64,000 nt of DNA from assembly GCA_946414885.1 (NCBI GenBank), contig CAMKQH010000006.1, positions 62,001 through 126,000 on the forward strand, given 5' to 3'. Both the position numbers and the translations under genes were made by a program. Every line of letters starts with the position of its first letter. Position 1 is the stretch's first letter. This DNA comes from an uncultured Lachnospiraceae bacterium. Lineage in GTDB: Bacteria; Bacillota; Clostridia; Lachnospirales; Lachnospiraceae. Positions 25,290-33,669 of this stretch are shown piece after piece. The notes beneath the pieces were generated by a model. That model searched no databases, was not told the origin of the DNA, and was given only the letters and a program-made list of their open reading frames with translations.

Positions 25290-26084
25290 TTGGAGCAATC
25301 TTTCGTGATGGGTGTTTGGATTGGCCTGGGTCTCCCGTTTTTGGGAACAAGTCTTGGCGCGGCATGCGTGCTGTTTCTGAAAAAGGAAGTGCATGGGGGA
25401 CTGCAAAGGCTGTTTATTGGATTCGCAGGAGGCGTGATGGTGGCGGCTTCCGTTTGGTCCCTGATCATTCCCGCCATCGAGATGAGGGAGGAAATGGGGA
25501 GGCTCCGGTTTTTGCCGGCACTGATCGGTTTTGCCCTGGGAATCCTGTTTTTACTGGCGATGGACAGTTTGGTACCGCACCTTCACGCAGGGCAGGCATT
25601 GCCCGAGGGGAGGAAGAGTAAGCTTGGCAGAACGGCCATGCTGATGTTGGCGGTGACCATCCACAATTTTCCGGAGGGCGCGGCGATCGGAGCCATTTTG
25701 GCAGGCGCGCTGAGTGAGGAAAGCCCCGTGACCATGACGGCGGCGATTCTTTTGGCAATTGGCATTTCCATCCAGAATTTCCCGGAGGGAGCCATTATTT
25801 CCCTGCCATTCCGGGCGGAGGGAAAAAGCCTAAAGGAATCCTTTGGATTCGGCGTTCTGTCGGGAGTCGTGGAACCGGTCGGAGCCTTGATCACCATAGC
25901 GCTGGCGAAGATCGTGACGCCGGTCCTGCCTTACATGCTCGCCTTCGCGGCAGGAGCCATGATCTACGTGGTGGTGGAGGAACTGATTCCGGAAGCGAAT
26001 GAAGGAAATGACAATAATCGCGGAACCCTGGCGTTTGCCCTGGGCTTTGCACTGATGATGACGCTTGACGTGATGCTGGGGTGA
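25290..26084 (+). CDS. ZIP family metal transporter
   Basis: A 264-residue membrane protein with about eight helices. The metal-path motifs are clear: VTIHNFPEGAAIGAI in helix 4 and IGISIQNFPEGAIISLPF in helix 5, and VVVEELIPEANEGNDNN near the end. It resembles the GufA branch of ZIP transporters, which import zinc and related ions. The start is uncertain: TTG 25290 gives a family-like N-terminus (MEQSFVMGVWIGLGLPFLG); GTG 25305 or ATG 25308 would remove only 5-6 residues. It sits right after the CobW-type pair but behind a terminator with its own -10 box, so it is a neighbour in function rather than a firm operon member. Confidence 0.93.
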   Translation: MEQSFVMGVWIGLGLPFLGTSLGAACVLFLKKEVHGGLQRLFIGFAGGVMVAASVWSLIIPAIEMREEMGRLRFLPALIGFALGILFLLAMDSLVPHLHAGQALPEGRKSKLGRTAMLMLAVTIHNFPEGAAIGAILAGALSEESPVTMTAAILLAIGISIQNFPEGAIISLPFRAEGKSLKESFGFGVLSGVVEPVGALITIALAKIVTPVLPYMLAFAAGAMIYVVVEELIPEANEGNDNNRGTLAFALGFALMMTLDVMLG

Positions 26085-26137
26085 CGGGCTAAGCCGCCCC
26101 CTGGCAGCATTCCTAAAGCGGACGCAGAGGTTAATAC

Positions 26138-26908
26138 ATGGCAGAGAAAAGTGAGAGAGAACTGCAGCAATTTCAAAAGAGACTCCTGGATCTGGCTGAC
26201 AGGTCCTATAAGCAAAACGTATTTACGTTTACGGAGTTTTTGGGGTTGGCGGAGCAGGACGTCTTTTGGAGGACGGAGCCAGAGCTTCGAAGCTACGGAT
26301 GTGAGCTAAATGGCGGAAGGGAAGAGGCGGACCGCGTGGTGATCCGGTTTGGCAATCCCGCGGAATTGGGTTATGAGGCGGCATTTCCGATCAAGTGCGT
26401 TCACGTAACCCCCTTGAACCAAAAGTTTGCCGATGACCTGTCCCACAGGGATTTTTTGGGCGCCTTGATGAATCTGGGAATAGAAAGACAGACCCTTGGG
26501 GATATTATTGTTGGAGAGAAACAGGCATATTGTTTTTGCCTGGAGAACATGGCGGACTTCATCTGCGAGAATCTCACGCAGGTGAAGCACACCAGCGTGA
26601 AATGCAGGATTTGCGAAGAGTGGAAGGAGCTGGCCTGCGAAGAACCAAAGAGGGAGATACTCCAGGTGGCTTCGCCTAGGGCAGATGCCGTGATCGCAAA
26701 GGCATGGAAGCTCTCGCGAGACGACAGCCTGAACTTATTCCGGACGGGGAAGGTGTTCATTAACGGACGGTGCTGTGAGAACAATTCCAGGGTCTTAAAG
26801 GCGGGAGAGACCGTGAATGCCAGAGGCTACGGGAAGCTGATCTTCGTGGGGGAGAAGGGCGAGACCAAGAAGGGAAAAATAAACGTGGAGGTTGCGATCT
26901 ATCGCTGA
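26138..26908 (+). CDS. ylmH: YlmH-like S4 domain RNA-binding protein
   Basis: A 256-residue protein. The N-terminal two thirds match the YlmH core (LDLADRSYKQNVFTFTEFL, HVTPLNQKFADDLSHRDFLG, DIIVGEKQAYCFCLENMADF), and the C-terminal part is an S4 RNA-binding domain (DDSLNLFRTGKVFINGR with GETVNARGYGKLIF). YlmH-type proteins bind ribosomal RNA or stalled 50S subunits and have been linked to ribosome quality control in Firmicutes. Often encoded near cell-division genes; here it is instead followed by a CmpB-like membrane protein, 12 bases away. Confidence 0.88.
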   Translation: MAEKSERELQQFQKRLLDLADRSYKQNVFTFTEFLGLAEQDVFWRTEPELRSYGCELNGGREEADRVVIRFGNPAELGYEAAFPIKCVHVTPLNQKFADDLSHRDFLGALMNLGIERQTLGDIIVGEKQAYCFCLENMADFICENLTQVKHTSVKCRICEEWKELACEEPKREILQVASPRADAVIAKAWKLSRDDSLNLFRTGKVFINGRCCENNSRVLKAGETVNARGYGKLIFVGEKGETKKGKINVEVAIYR

Positions 26909-26920
26909 TCGCGTTGGAGA

Positions 26921-27709
26921 ATGTATCATTATTCCGTTGCGCAATGGGTTTTTTTCTTTTATTTCTATTGCTTTTTTGGATGGTGCTTTGAGTCGACTTA
27001 CGTATCTGTCAAGACGCGTAAGCTGACCAACCGCGGCTTCATGCACGGTCCCTTTTTGCCCCTGTACGGGAGCGGCGCCATCATGATGCTCGTGGCATCC
27101 ATGCCGTTTCAGGACAACGTGCCGCTTACGTATCTGGCGGGATGCGTTGGGGCGACGCTTTTGGAGTACGTGACGGGCGTCGTCATGGAGGCCTTGTTTA
27201 AGGTGAGATACTGGGATTATTCCAGCCAAAAGTTTAATTTTCAAGGTCACGTGTGCCTGAAATCCACGCTGGCCTGGGGTGGCCTGACCATTTTGATGAC
27301 TTCCGTGGTCCATCGTTACGTGGAGCAGGTGGTGCTTTCCGTGCCGATCCAGGTCCTGACCGCGGTGACGTTTGTGCTGACGGCAGTGATCTTTGCGGAT
27401 TTCGCATTGAGCTTCAAGGCGGCCCTGGATCTGCGGGACGTGCTTGTGAAGCTGGAGGAAGCGAAGGCCGAGCTCGCACGGCTCCAAAAGCGCATGGACG
27501 TGCGCATCGCCGTTACTACGGATGAAGTAGAGCGGAAGGTCCGGGAGCGCTACGAAGAATTGCAAAGAAAAAGAACCGAAACGCTGCAAGGGTTGGAAAA
27601 TCGCCTGCGGAAGGTCATTCAGGCATACCCTACGTTTCGGTCCAGCCGGTATCGTGAGACCGTGGAGGAGCTGCGCAAGAAACTGCAGCAACGCCTCGGC
27701 ACGAAGTAA
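26921..27709 (+). CDS. CmpB-type putative ABC transporter permease with coiled-coil tail (PF06541-like)
   Basis: A 262-residue protein. The first 165 residues carry about five membrane segments with the family motifs FFGWCFESTYVSVKTRKLTN, GFMHGPFLPLYGSGAI and YWDYSSQKFNFQGHVCLKS. The last 95 residues are charged and helical (KLEEAKAELARLQKRMD) and likely form a coiled coil in the cytoplasm. Although annotated as ABC permease, no ATPase or binding protein is nearby and the true role is unknown. It may be co-transcribed with ylmH. It ends 16 bases from the convergent pyrI stop, with no terminator visible between them. Confidence 0.75.
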   Translation: MYHYSVAQWVFFFYFYCFFGWCFESTYVSVKTRKLTNRGFMHGPFLPLYGSGAIMMLVASMPFQDNVPLTYLAGCVGATLLEYVTGVVMEALFKVRYWDYSSQKFNFQGHVCLKSTLAWGGLTILMTSVVHRYVEQVVLSVPIQVLTAVTFVLTAVIFADFALSFKAALDLRDVLVKLEEAKAELARLQKRMDVRIAVTTDEVERKVRERYEELQRKRTETLQGLENRLRKVIQAYPTFRSSRYRETVEELRKKLQQRLGTK

Positions 27710-27725
27710 TACATATCAAACTGAT

Positions 27726-28163
27726 TTAGAAAATGGCATTTTCGCGATATTTCTCTTCACAGTATTTGCAACGGTAAACCTCTTTGGCGGAGTCTGCCAG
27801 CACGAAAATGTGGGGGAGCTCCTGCTCAATGGAAGTGATGCAACGGGGATTGTGGCACTTAATCACGTTCTTGATCTGTTGAGGAAGCACGAGCTCCTTT
27901 TTTTGTACGATCTCGCCAGCCTTGATCACGTTGACCGTGATGTTATGGTCGATAAAAGCGAGCACGTCGAGGTCAAGGGTGTTGATGTCACATTCCACTT
28001 TTAAGATGTCTTTCTTTCCCATTTTTTCGCTCCGGGCGTTTTTGATGATCGCCACGGTGCAATCAAGCTTATCAAGTCCAAGGTGCTCATAGATCGAAAG
28101 GCTTTTTCCGGCCTTGATGTGATCGAGCACGAATCCTTCTTCAATCTTTCCTACGTTTAACAT
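27726..28163 (-). CDS. pyrI: Aspartate carbamoyltransferase regulatory subunit
   Basis: A 145-residue PyrI. The N-terminal allosteric domain binds nucleotides (start MLNVGKIEEGFVLDHIKAG, then DILKVECDINTLDLD). The C-terminal zinc domain has four cysteines in KCHNPRC and YRCKYC. It binds the catalytic PyrB trimers and carries feedback control by CTP/ATP. The presence of PyrI shows the multi-subunit, regulated type of enzyme, which B. subtilis lacks but many Clostridia have. It is the last gene of the minus-strand nitroreductase-pyrB-pyrI set. Confidence 0.97.
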   Translation of the reverse strand: MLNVGKIEEGFVLDHIKAGKSLSIYEHLGLDKLDCTVAIIKNARSEKMGKKDILKVECDINTLDLDVLAFIDHNITVNVIKAGEIVQKKELVLPQQIKNVIKCHNPRCITSIEQELPHIFVLADSAKEVYRCKYCEEKYRENAIF

Positions 28164-28223
28164 TTCAGTTCTTCCTCCTCAATTGGTTTGGCGCGGCATC
28201 GCGGCCGGGATGACTGGCGGATT

Positions 28224-29138
28224 TTAGGAAGCCAGTCCTAAGAGCGTCATGATCAGGGCCATGCGGACGTAAACGCCGTACTGGGCCTGGCGGAAGTATG
28301 CCGCCCTGGGATCGTCGTCGACCTCCACGGAGATCTCGTTTACCCTGGGAAGGGGATGAAGCACCAGCATGTCCTCCCTTGCGAGTTCCATCTTAGCAGT
28401 ATCAAGTACGTAGAAGTCCTTTAATCTTACGTAGTCTTCCTCGTTGAAGAAACGTTCTTTCTGAACTCTGGTCATGTACAGCATGTCGAGCTGGGGCATG
28501 ACGTTCTCCAGGCGGATCACTTCTTCGTAAGGTACGTTTTTCTCCCGGAGCATCTCCGTGATGTAATCCGGAACCTTGAGCTCCTCGGGAGAGATGAAGA
28601 TAAATCTGGTCCCGGGATAGCGGACCAGCGCATTGATCAGGGAGTGCACGGTACGGCCGAACTTTAAGTCGCCGCAAAGACCGATGGTAAAGCCGTCCAG
28701 ATGGCCCTTGAGACTCCGGATGGTCAAGAGGTCGGTCAGGGTCTGGGTCGGATGATAGTGACCGCCGTCACCGGCATTGATCACGGGAATGCGGGATTTC
28801 TCGCTGGCTACCATAGGTGCGCCTTCCTTGGGATGACGCATTGCGCAAATGTCTGCGTAGCAGGAGATGACCCGGATGGTATCAGATACGCTCTCGCCCT
28901 TGGCAGCGGAAGAGGAGTTGGCGTCGGCAAAGCCGATCACCCTGCCGCCGAGCCTTGTCATTGCTGATTCAAAGCTAAGTCTCGTTCTGGTGCTGGGCTC
29001 GTAGAAGCAGGTGGCCAGGATTTTTCCGTCGCAGACGTGGGCATATTTTGCCGGATTCTTTTCAATTTCGTTGGCCAGGTCGAAGAGCCTGTCCAATTCC
29101 TCCACGGAAAAATCGAGGGGATTCATTAAGTGTCTCAT
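28224..29138 (-). CDS. pyrB: Aspartate carbamoyltransferase catalytic subunit
   Basis: A 304-residue PyrB. Carbamoyl phosphate binding residues are in [16 protein letters not shown], and aspartate-side motifs include [30 protein letters not shown] and [12 protein letters not shown]. It makes carbamoyl-aspartate in the committed step of pyrimidine synthesis. An AGGAGG ribosome site lies 8 bases upstream of the ATG. A terminator-type hairpin ends directly before that site, leaving no room for a separate promoter, so expression probably depends on read-through from the upstream nitroreductase transcript. pyrI follows 60 bases downstream. Confidence 0.97.
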   Translation of the reverse strand: MRHLMNPLDFSVEELDRLFDLANEIEKNPAKYAHVCDGKILATCFYEPSTRTRLSFESAMTRLGGRVIGFADANSSSAAKGESVSDTIRVISCYADICAMRHPKEGAPMVASEKSRIPVINAGDGGHYHPTQTLTDLLTIRSLKGHLDGFTIGLCGDLKFGRTVHSLINALVRYPGTRFIFISPEELKVPDYITEMLREKNVPYEEVIRLENVMPQLDMLYMTRVQKERFFNEEDYVRLKDFYVLDTAKMELAREDMLVLHPLPRVNEISVEVDDDPRAAYFRQAQYGVYVRMALIMTLLGLAS

Positions 29139-29152
29139 TAGATTGTCCTCCT

Positions 29153-29183
29153 AAGAAAAGGCCGAAGATAAAAATCTTCGACC
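29153..29183 (-). terminator. Terminator or attenuator hairpin immediately upstream of pyrB
   Basis: On the minus strand GGTCGAAGAT and ATCTTCGGCC form a 10-pair stem (one G-T pair) with a TTTT loop, followed by TTTTCTT. The T-run touches the AGGAGG site of pyrB. It can end the nitroreductase transcript and, through regulated read-through, control pyrBI. Confidence 0.85.
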
Positions 29184-29191
29184 CTCATTGA

Positions 29192-29731
29192 TCAGTTTTT
29201 ATAGGTTAATAAATCAGCAACGGTCTTGCGCTTGGGAGCATCGGGATTTTCAGCGGGAAATCCAATGCAGATCAGTGCAACGAGTTCCTGGGTTTCGGGA
29301 ATCTCTAACAGAGCGGTTGCTTCCGCCACGTCAAAGAGTCCAAGGATCACGGTGCCGAGACCCTTTTCATATGCTGCAAGACAAAATGCCTCACTGGCGA
29401 TGCCTGCGTCGAACATCTGCCAGCCATCACCCTTTATGGTGGAGAAGGAGCCGTCCCGCTCATATCCGCAACGGCCTTTCACAACGCTTACCGCAACAAC
29501 CATGGGAGCACTCTCCATACGGGAGGAGTTGCCGGGGAAAATGGAGGTAAGCTTGGAGAGCTTCTCTTTCATTTCGCCTTCCACTGCGGTATAACGGGTG
29601 ATCTGGGTGTTCTTCCAACTGGGAGCGTAGGAGGCGGTGGAAACGATCTCCTCCAAAAGCTCGTGGGGCACGGGCTGATCCGTAAACTGACGAATGCTTC
29701 TGCGTCCAACAATACATTCCTTAGCTGTCAT
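29192..29731 (-). CDS. Nitroreductase family protein
   Basis: A 179-residue FMN-dependent nitroreductase-fold protein. Features: the N-terminal CIVGRRSIRQFTDQPVPHE with the FMN phosphate-binding Arg-Arg-Ser-Ile-Arg, TASYAPSWKNTQITRY, AGIASEAFCLAAYEKGLGTV and ALICIGFPAENPDAPKRK near the end. Members reduce quinones, nitro compounds or flavins with NAD(P)H; the substrate cannot be told. It starts at ATG with AAGGAGG 7 bases upstream and a good promoter before it. It lies directly ahead of pyrB in the same direction, so it may provide the leader transcript for pyrBI. Confidence 0.9.
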   Translation of the reverse strand: MTAKECIVGRRSIRQFTDQPVPHELLEEIVSTASYAPSWKNTQITRYTAVEGEMKEKLSKLTSIFPGNSSRMESAPMVVAVSVVKGRCGYERDGSFSTIKGDGWQMFDAGIASEAFCLAAYEKGLGTVILGLFDVAEATALLEIPETQELVALICIGFPAENPDAPKRKTVADLLTYKN

Positions 29732-29765
29732 GGCGGTTCCTCCTTTTTTGCATCACTCTTATGAC

Positions 29766-29794
29766 ATCATATCATTTTTGGGGGTCTTTCGCAA
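29766..29794 (-). promoter_or_regulatory. Promoter of nitroreductase-pyrBI
   Basis: On the minus strand: TTGCGA (29794-29789), a 17-base spacer and TATGAT (29771-29766), about 35 bases from the nitroreductase start. It is the only convincing promoter seen for the three-gene set. Confidence 0.75.
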
Positions 29795-29853
29795 TGTATT
29801 TTTCTGGTTTTGAAAAAGAATTTTTGGAGGGGAAACCGGAATAGAAAAAAAGC

Positions 29854-29882
29854 TTGTGCTTCCGCGTCAGATTTTGTATAAT
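29854..29882 (+). promoter_or_regulatory. Promoter of the PH-domain gene
   Basis: TTGTGC at 29854-29859, a 17-base spacer and a perfect TATAAT at 29877-29882. Predicted start near 29889, giving a leader of about 85 bases. Confidence 0.8.
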
Positions 29883-29891
29883 AAGTACGAA

Positions 29892-29924
29892 GGAATTCCT
29901 CGCGAAGGTTTGCGACCGGATTCC
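29892..29924 (+). other. 5' leader hairpin of the PH-domain transcript
   Basis: GGAAT (29892-29896) pairs with ATTCC (29920-29924), followed inward by CC/GG and TCGC/GCGA, giving a stem with small bulges around an 8-base loop. It begins within a few bases of the predicted transcription start, a position typical of RNA-stabilising hairpins. No known riboswitch class is recognised. Confidence 0.4.
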
Positions 29925-29972
29925 AAATGAGCTTGAACCATGGAATGGATCAAGGAAAGGCAGGGGATTAAC

Positions 29973-30350
29973 ATGGGATACGTAGAAAGAAAAAGATGGG
30001 TCTTCTTTGCATTACCTTTTACCTTTACCAAATATATCGTTGAGGATGACGTACTGACCATCAGGTCCGGTCTGTTAAAGGTCATCGAAAACGACTGTTA
30101 CATGTATAAGATTCAGGACGTGCAGCACGAAGCAACGCTGTTTGAGCGTATCTTCGGGCTTGGTACCGTTGTCTGCTTTACCGGTGACACGACGCATCCG
30201 AAGCTCGTGCTTTTACACATCAAGAACTCCAAGGAGATCAAGAATTACATTCTGAAAACCTCTGAGGAAGCGAGACTGAAGAGAAGAACCGTGAACATGC
30301 TTGACATCGGTTCCGGGGATCTTGCCGACATTGATGACATTATGGGCTAA
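29973..30350 (+). CDS. PH domain-containing protein (bacterial PH, YdbT-like)
   Basis: A 125-residue protein that fits one bacterial pleckstrin-like domain: a beta-rich first part (FTFTKYIVEDDVLTIRSGLL), then CYMYKIQDVQHEATLFERIF and an amphipathic helix near the end (NSKEIKNYILKTSEEARL). Related domains occur in membrane-associated YdbT/YdbS proteins, but there is no transmembrane segment here. ATG 29973 is chosen because AGGGGAT lies just upstream; the frame opens at 29940. It has its own promoter and terminator and so is a single-gene unit. Molecular role unknown. Confidence 0.75.
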   Translation: MGYVERKRWVFFALPFTFTKYIVEDDVLTIRSGLLKVIENDCYMYKIQDVQHEATLFERIFGLGTVVCFTGDTTHPKLVLLHIKNSKEIKNYILKTSEEARLKRRTVNMLDIGSGDLADIDDIMG

Positions 30351-30356
30351 GAAAAT

Positions 30357-30385
30357 GGGAAACGTCTTTTTGGGCGTTTCCCTTT
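30357..30385 (+). terminator. Intrinsic terminator after the PH-domain gene
   Basis: GGGAAACGTC (30357-30366) pairs with GGCGTTTCCC (30373-30382), one G-T pair, followed by TTTCGTTT. Confidence 0.85.
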
Positions 30386-30446
30386 CGTTTATTTTGCCGT
30401 GAGAGAGCGGACGGAAGGTTTTTAGCTAGTTTGGAGGTTGTTTTCC

Positions 30447-31742
30447 ATGAATTACAGACAGGCACTGGAATATATCGAGGAAATCACGGGGCGGGGAATC
30501 GTGCCGGGGCTTGGCTCCATCAGGGAGCTATGTAAAAGGCTGGGGGATCCGCAGAAGTGCGTCAAGTGGATTCACGTGGCAGGTACCAACGGAAAGGGAT
30601 CCACGGTTGCCTTTATTTCCAATATCCTCACAAAGGCGGGCTATCGCGTCGGGAGATACGTTTCCCCCACGATCCAGGAGTACCGTGAGCGCATCCAGGT
30701 GAATGGCAGGATGATCTCGCAAAAGAGTCTTGCAGAGTGGATGGAGCGCGTGAAGGAAGCCTGCGACGGGATGGTGGCTGACGGATTTCCGCAGCCGACA
30801 CCCTTTGAGGTGGAGACGGCCTTGGGCTTTTGTTACTTCCGCGAGAAAAAATGTGATTTTGGCGTGCTGGAGGTTGGCATGGGCGGACTTATGGACGCGA
30901 CCAACCTGATCGAGGGAACGTTGGTTGAAGTCATTGCTTCGATCGGCATGGATCACGTGAAATTCCTTGGAAACAGCCTGGAAGAGATCGCGGCGCAAAA
31001 GGCGGGGATCATCAAACCAGGTTCGACGGTTGTCTGCATGGATCAAAAGCCGGAGGTTCTGGAAGTCATTCGGAAGAAGGCAGCCGAGGCCGGAGCAAAG
31101 ATGGTTGTCTCGAAGGCAGGAGAGGCTTCGAAAATCCGCTACGGCATTGAAAAACAAAGCTTTTGCTACGGAAACTACGGGAAATTGGAGATACGCCTGG
31201 CGGGTCAGTTCCAGATCACAAATGCAATTCTGGCCATCGATGCCTGCGGCGAGATCGCAAAGCTTGGCTATCAGATCAGCGATTTGGCGGTCCGTGAGGG
31301 ACTGGCGGAAACGCAGTGGCCGGGAAGGCTAACGGTGATCCAAAAGAAGCCGCTCTTTCTCGTGGATGGGGCGCACAATGAGGATGCGGCGGAAAAACTT
31401 GCCAAATCCATTGAATTTTATTTTACAAATCGCAGAATTATTTATATAATGGGGGTATTAAGAGACAAAGATTATGGCAGGATCATAGAGCTTACGCATT
31501 CCTATGCCGATCAGATCATTACGATCACGCCGCCCGAGAATCCAAGAGCCTTACCGGCACTGGAACTTGCCCAAAAGATCGCGGAGGTGCATCCGGCGGT
31601 GACGGTGGCGGGAAGTGTTGAGGAAGCCGTGGAAATGGCGGAGCTCCTTGCGGGGAAGGATGACGTGATCCTGGCCTTTGGCTCGCTGTCCTATTTGGGG
31701 AAACTAATGGACGTGAAGGGGTATCAAGCGGGGAAAACCTGA
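30447..31742 (+). CDS. folC: Bifunctional folylpolyglutamate synthase/dihydrofolate synthase
   Basis: A 431-residue Mur-ligase-type enzyme. The P-loop HVAGTNGKGSTVAF is near residue 45; FEVETALGFCYF, EVGMGGLMDATNLI, SIGMDHVKFLGN and LVDGAHNEDAA are family motifs in order. It joins glutamate to dihydropteroate and to folates. ATG 30447 has GGAGG 9 bases upstream. It leads a run of folate genes (folE, an HD protein, folP, folB-folK), all in the same direction with gaps under 35 bases, so the whole pathway from GTP to folate polyglutamate is encoded together, except for dihydrofolate reductase and the aminobenzoate branch. Confidence 0.95.
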   Translation: MNYRQALEYIEEITGRGIVPGLGSIRELCKRLGDPQKCVKWIHVAGTNGKGSTVAFISNILTKAGYRVGRYVSPTIQEYRERIQVNGRMISQKSLAEWMERVKEACDGMVADGFPQPTPFEVETALGFCYFREKKCDFGVLEVGMGGLMDATNLIEGTLVEVIASIGMDHVKFLGNSLEEIAAQKAGIIKPGSTVVCMDQKPEVLEVIRKKAAEAGAKMVVSKAGEASKIRYGIEKQSFCYGNYGKLEIRLAGQFQITNAILAIDACGEIAKLGYQISDLAVREGLAETQWPGRLTVIQKKPLFLVDGAHNEDAAEKLAKSIEFYFTNRRIIYIMGVLRDKDYGRIIELTHSYADQIITITPPENPRALPALELAQKIAEVHPAVTVAGSVEEAVEMAELLAGKDDVILAFGSLSYLGKLMDVKGYQAGKT

Positions 31743-31766
31743 GTGGGAACAAGAGAGGATAAAGAA

Positions 31767-32324
31767 ATGGTGGATCAGGAAAAGATAAAAGAGGCAGTCC
31801 GGCTTTTGCTGGAGGGGATCGGAGAGGATCCGGGCAGGGCAGGACTGAAGGACACGCCTGACAGGGTGGCCAGAATGTGGCAGGAGCTTGCCGCAGGAAT
31901 GGAGCAGACCGCGGAGGAACCGCTTTCCAGGGTGTTCCCCGTGGAAAACGGCGAGATGGTATTGGAGAAGGACATTACCTTTTACTCCACTTGTGAGCAC
32001 CATCTGATGCCGTTTTACGGAAAGGCGCACGTGGCATACGTGCCAGACGGGAAAGTGGTCGGACTGAGCAAATTGGCGAGAACCGTGGAGGTTTTTGCAA
32101 GAAGACTGCAGATCCAGGAACAGATGACGGGGCAGATCGCGGACGCCTTGATGGAATACCTGTCGCCCAAGGGAGCCATGGTAGTGATCGAAGCTGAACA
32201 TACCTGCATGACCGCCCGGGGGATCAAGAAGCCGGGAAGCAAAACCGTGACAATTGCCACAAGAGGCATTTTTCAAGATAATGAAGCATTGCAGACCAGA
32301 TTTTTTCAAATGTTGGGGAAGTAG
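31767..32324 (+). CDS. folE: GTP cyclohydrolase I
   Basis: A 185-residue FolE. Start region [20 protein letters not shown], zinc ligands in TCEHHLMPF and HTCMTARG (type IA enzyme: one Cys and one His in CEHH, second Cys in HTCMT), and [10 protein letters not shown]. It converts GTP to dihydroneopterin triphosphate, the first step of folate synthesis. ATG 31767 has AGAGAGGA upstream; the frame opens at GTG 31743, directly after folC. Second gene of the folate set. Confidence 0.96.
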   Translation: MVDQEKIKEAVRLLLEGIGEDPGRAGLKDTPDRVARMWQELAAGMEQTAEEPLSRVFPVENGEMVLEKDITFYSTCEHHLMPFYGKAHVAYVPDGKVVGLSKLARTVEVFARRLQIQEQMTGQIADALMEYLSPKGAMVVIEAEHTCMTARGIKKPGSKTVTIATRGIFQDNEALQTRFFQMLGK

Positions 32325-32357
32325 TCGTTGTTTTCCGTGGGAAAGGGAGGATACCAT

Positions 32358-32840
32358 ATGAAACGAATTGACGATATTTTGCAACATGAGGAGTTCAAAC
32401 GGCAACTGGGCATCATCATCGAGGCAGAGCGGACAAGATGTTTTTGTAATCATGACTTAGAGCATTTGATGGACGTGGCGAGGATTGCCTGGATCATCAA
32501 TCTGGAGGAAGGGATCGGCCTGGATCAGGAATTGATCTACGCAACGGCCCTGCTCCATGACATTGGCAAGGGAAGACAGTATGCGGAAGGCATCGCCCAC
32601 GAGATCGCCGGAGGAGAGATTGCTCCGCAGATCCTGGCTGACTGTGGCTTTTCGGAGGATGAGATCTTCCGGATCAAGAGAGCCATCTTAAGTCATCGCG
32701 ATCCGGCGGTAAAGAATGACAAGAACCTGCGCGGCGTGATCTATCGCGCGGACAAGGCCAGCAGACCTTGCTTTATCTGCAAGACTTCGAAGGAATGCAA
32801 CTGGCCGGAGGAAAAGAAAAATAATCACGTGATTTACTAA
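32358..32840 (+). CDS. HD domain hydrolase inside the folate operon
   Basis: A 160-residue HD-superfamily protein. Metal ligands are visible: His in CNHDLEHLMDVARIAW, the HD pair in ALLHDIGKGRQYAEG, a further His in GIAHEIAGGEIAPQIL, ILSHRDP, and the last Asp in VIYRADKASRP. The end carries two cysteine pairs (PCFICKTSKECN) that could bind an extra metal. It sits between folE and folP with GGGAGG before the ATG. In textbook folate synthesis a phosphatase or pyrophosphatase step must remove phosphates from dihydroneopterin triphosphate between FolE and FolB, and no Nudix gene is present here, so this protein is a good candidate for that step. This role is inferred from position. Confidence 0.8.
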   Translation: MKRIDDILQHEEFKRQLGIIIEAERTRCFCNHDLEHLMDVARIAWIINLEEGIGLDQELIYATALLHDIGKGRQYAEGIAHEIAGGEIAPQILADCGFSEDEIFRIKRAILSHRDPAVKNDKNLRGVIYRADKASRPCFICKTSKECNWPEEKKNNHVIY

Positions 32841-32853
32841 CGGGAGTAAGAAC

Positions 32854-33669
32854 ATGCAAATTGGCAACCGGGAATTTGACGTAAAAAATCATACTTACGT
32901 GTTTGGAATATTGAACGTAACGCCGGACTCCTTTTCCGACGGAGGAAAGTGGAAGGGCGTGGACGGCGCGCTGAAGCACGTGGAGACCATGCTCGCACAG
33001 GGCATGGACGTGCTTGACATTGGCGGAGAATCCACCAGACCTGGATATCAAAGGATCTCCTCGGAGGAGGAAATGGAGCGGGTGCTTCCCGTGATCCGTG
33101 CCGTAAAGGAGCGCTTTGACGTTCCGATCTCCCTGGATACCTACAAGGCAGACGTGGCAATGGAGGGCATTGCCGCCGGCGCGGATCTGATCAATGACAT
33201 TTGGGGATTAAAGGCCGACAGACGCATGGCTGACGTGATCGCGAACGGCGGCGCGGCATGCTGTTTGATGCATAATCGCGCGGAGGCAAACTATCATGAC
33301 TTTATGCCAGACGTGCTGAAGGATTTGGAGGAGTGCCTGCGGCTTGCAAAAGAAGCAGGAATTCCCAAAGAGAAGATCATGGTCGATCCGGGCATTGGCT
33401 TCGGGAAGACCTATGAACAGAATTTGGACGTGTTGGCGAGAATGGAAGACTTTAAGGTGTTTGGGCTTCCAGTCCTTTTGGGGACAAGCCGCAAATCCGT
33501 GATCGGACTGACGCTGGACCTGCCGGCAGACCAGAGGGAGGAAGGAACCTTGGTCACCACCGTGCTGGCCGTGATGAAAGGCATTTCCTTTGTTCGCGTG
33601 CATGACGTGGAAAAGAGCGTCCGGGCGATCAAAATGGCTGAGGCCATTCGTGAAAGGAGCATCCTTTGA
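32854..33669 (+). CDS. folP: Dihydropteroate synthase
   Basis: A 271-residue TIM barrel. Typical motifs: FGILNVTPDSFSDGGKW (pterin loop), DIGGESTRPGYQRIS, ISLDTYKADVA, LINDIWGLKAD, MHNRAEANY, MVDPGIGFGKT and the C-terminal FVRVHDVE. It joins aminobenzoate to the pterin and is the sulfonamide target. ATG start with GGGAG upstream. It ends overlapping the start of the folB-folK gene by one base (TGATG). Confidence 0.97.
   Translation: MQIGNREFDVKNHTYVFGILNVTPDSFSDGGKWKGVDGALKHVETMLAQGMDVLDIGGESTRPGYQRISSEEEMERVLPVIRAVKERFDVPISLDTYKADVAMEGIAAGADLINDIWGLKADRRMADVIANGGAACCLMHNRAEANYHDFMPDVLKDLEECLRLAKEAGIPKEKIMVDPGIGFGKTYEQNLDVLARMEDFKVFGLPVLLGTSRKSVIGLTLDLPADQREEGTLVTTVLAVMKGISFVRVHDVEKSVRAIKMAEAIRERSIL

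Noticed and set aside
27710-27725. Terminator between the convergent CmpB-like and pyrI genes
   Set aside because: The 16-base gap has no inverted repeat; transcripts probably overlap into the opposite gene.
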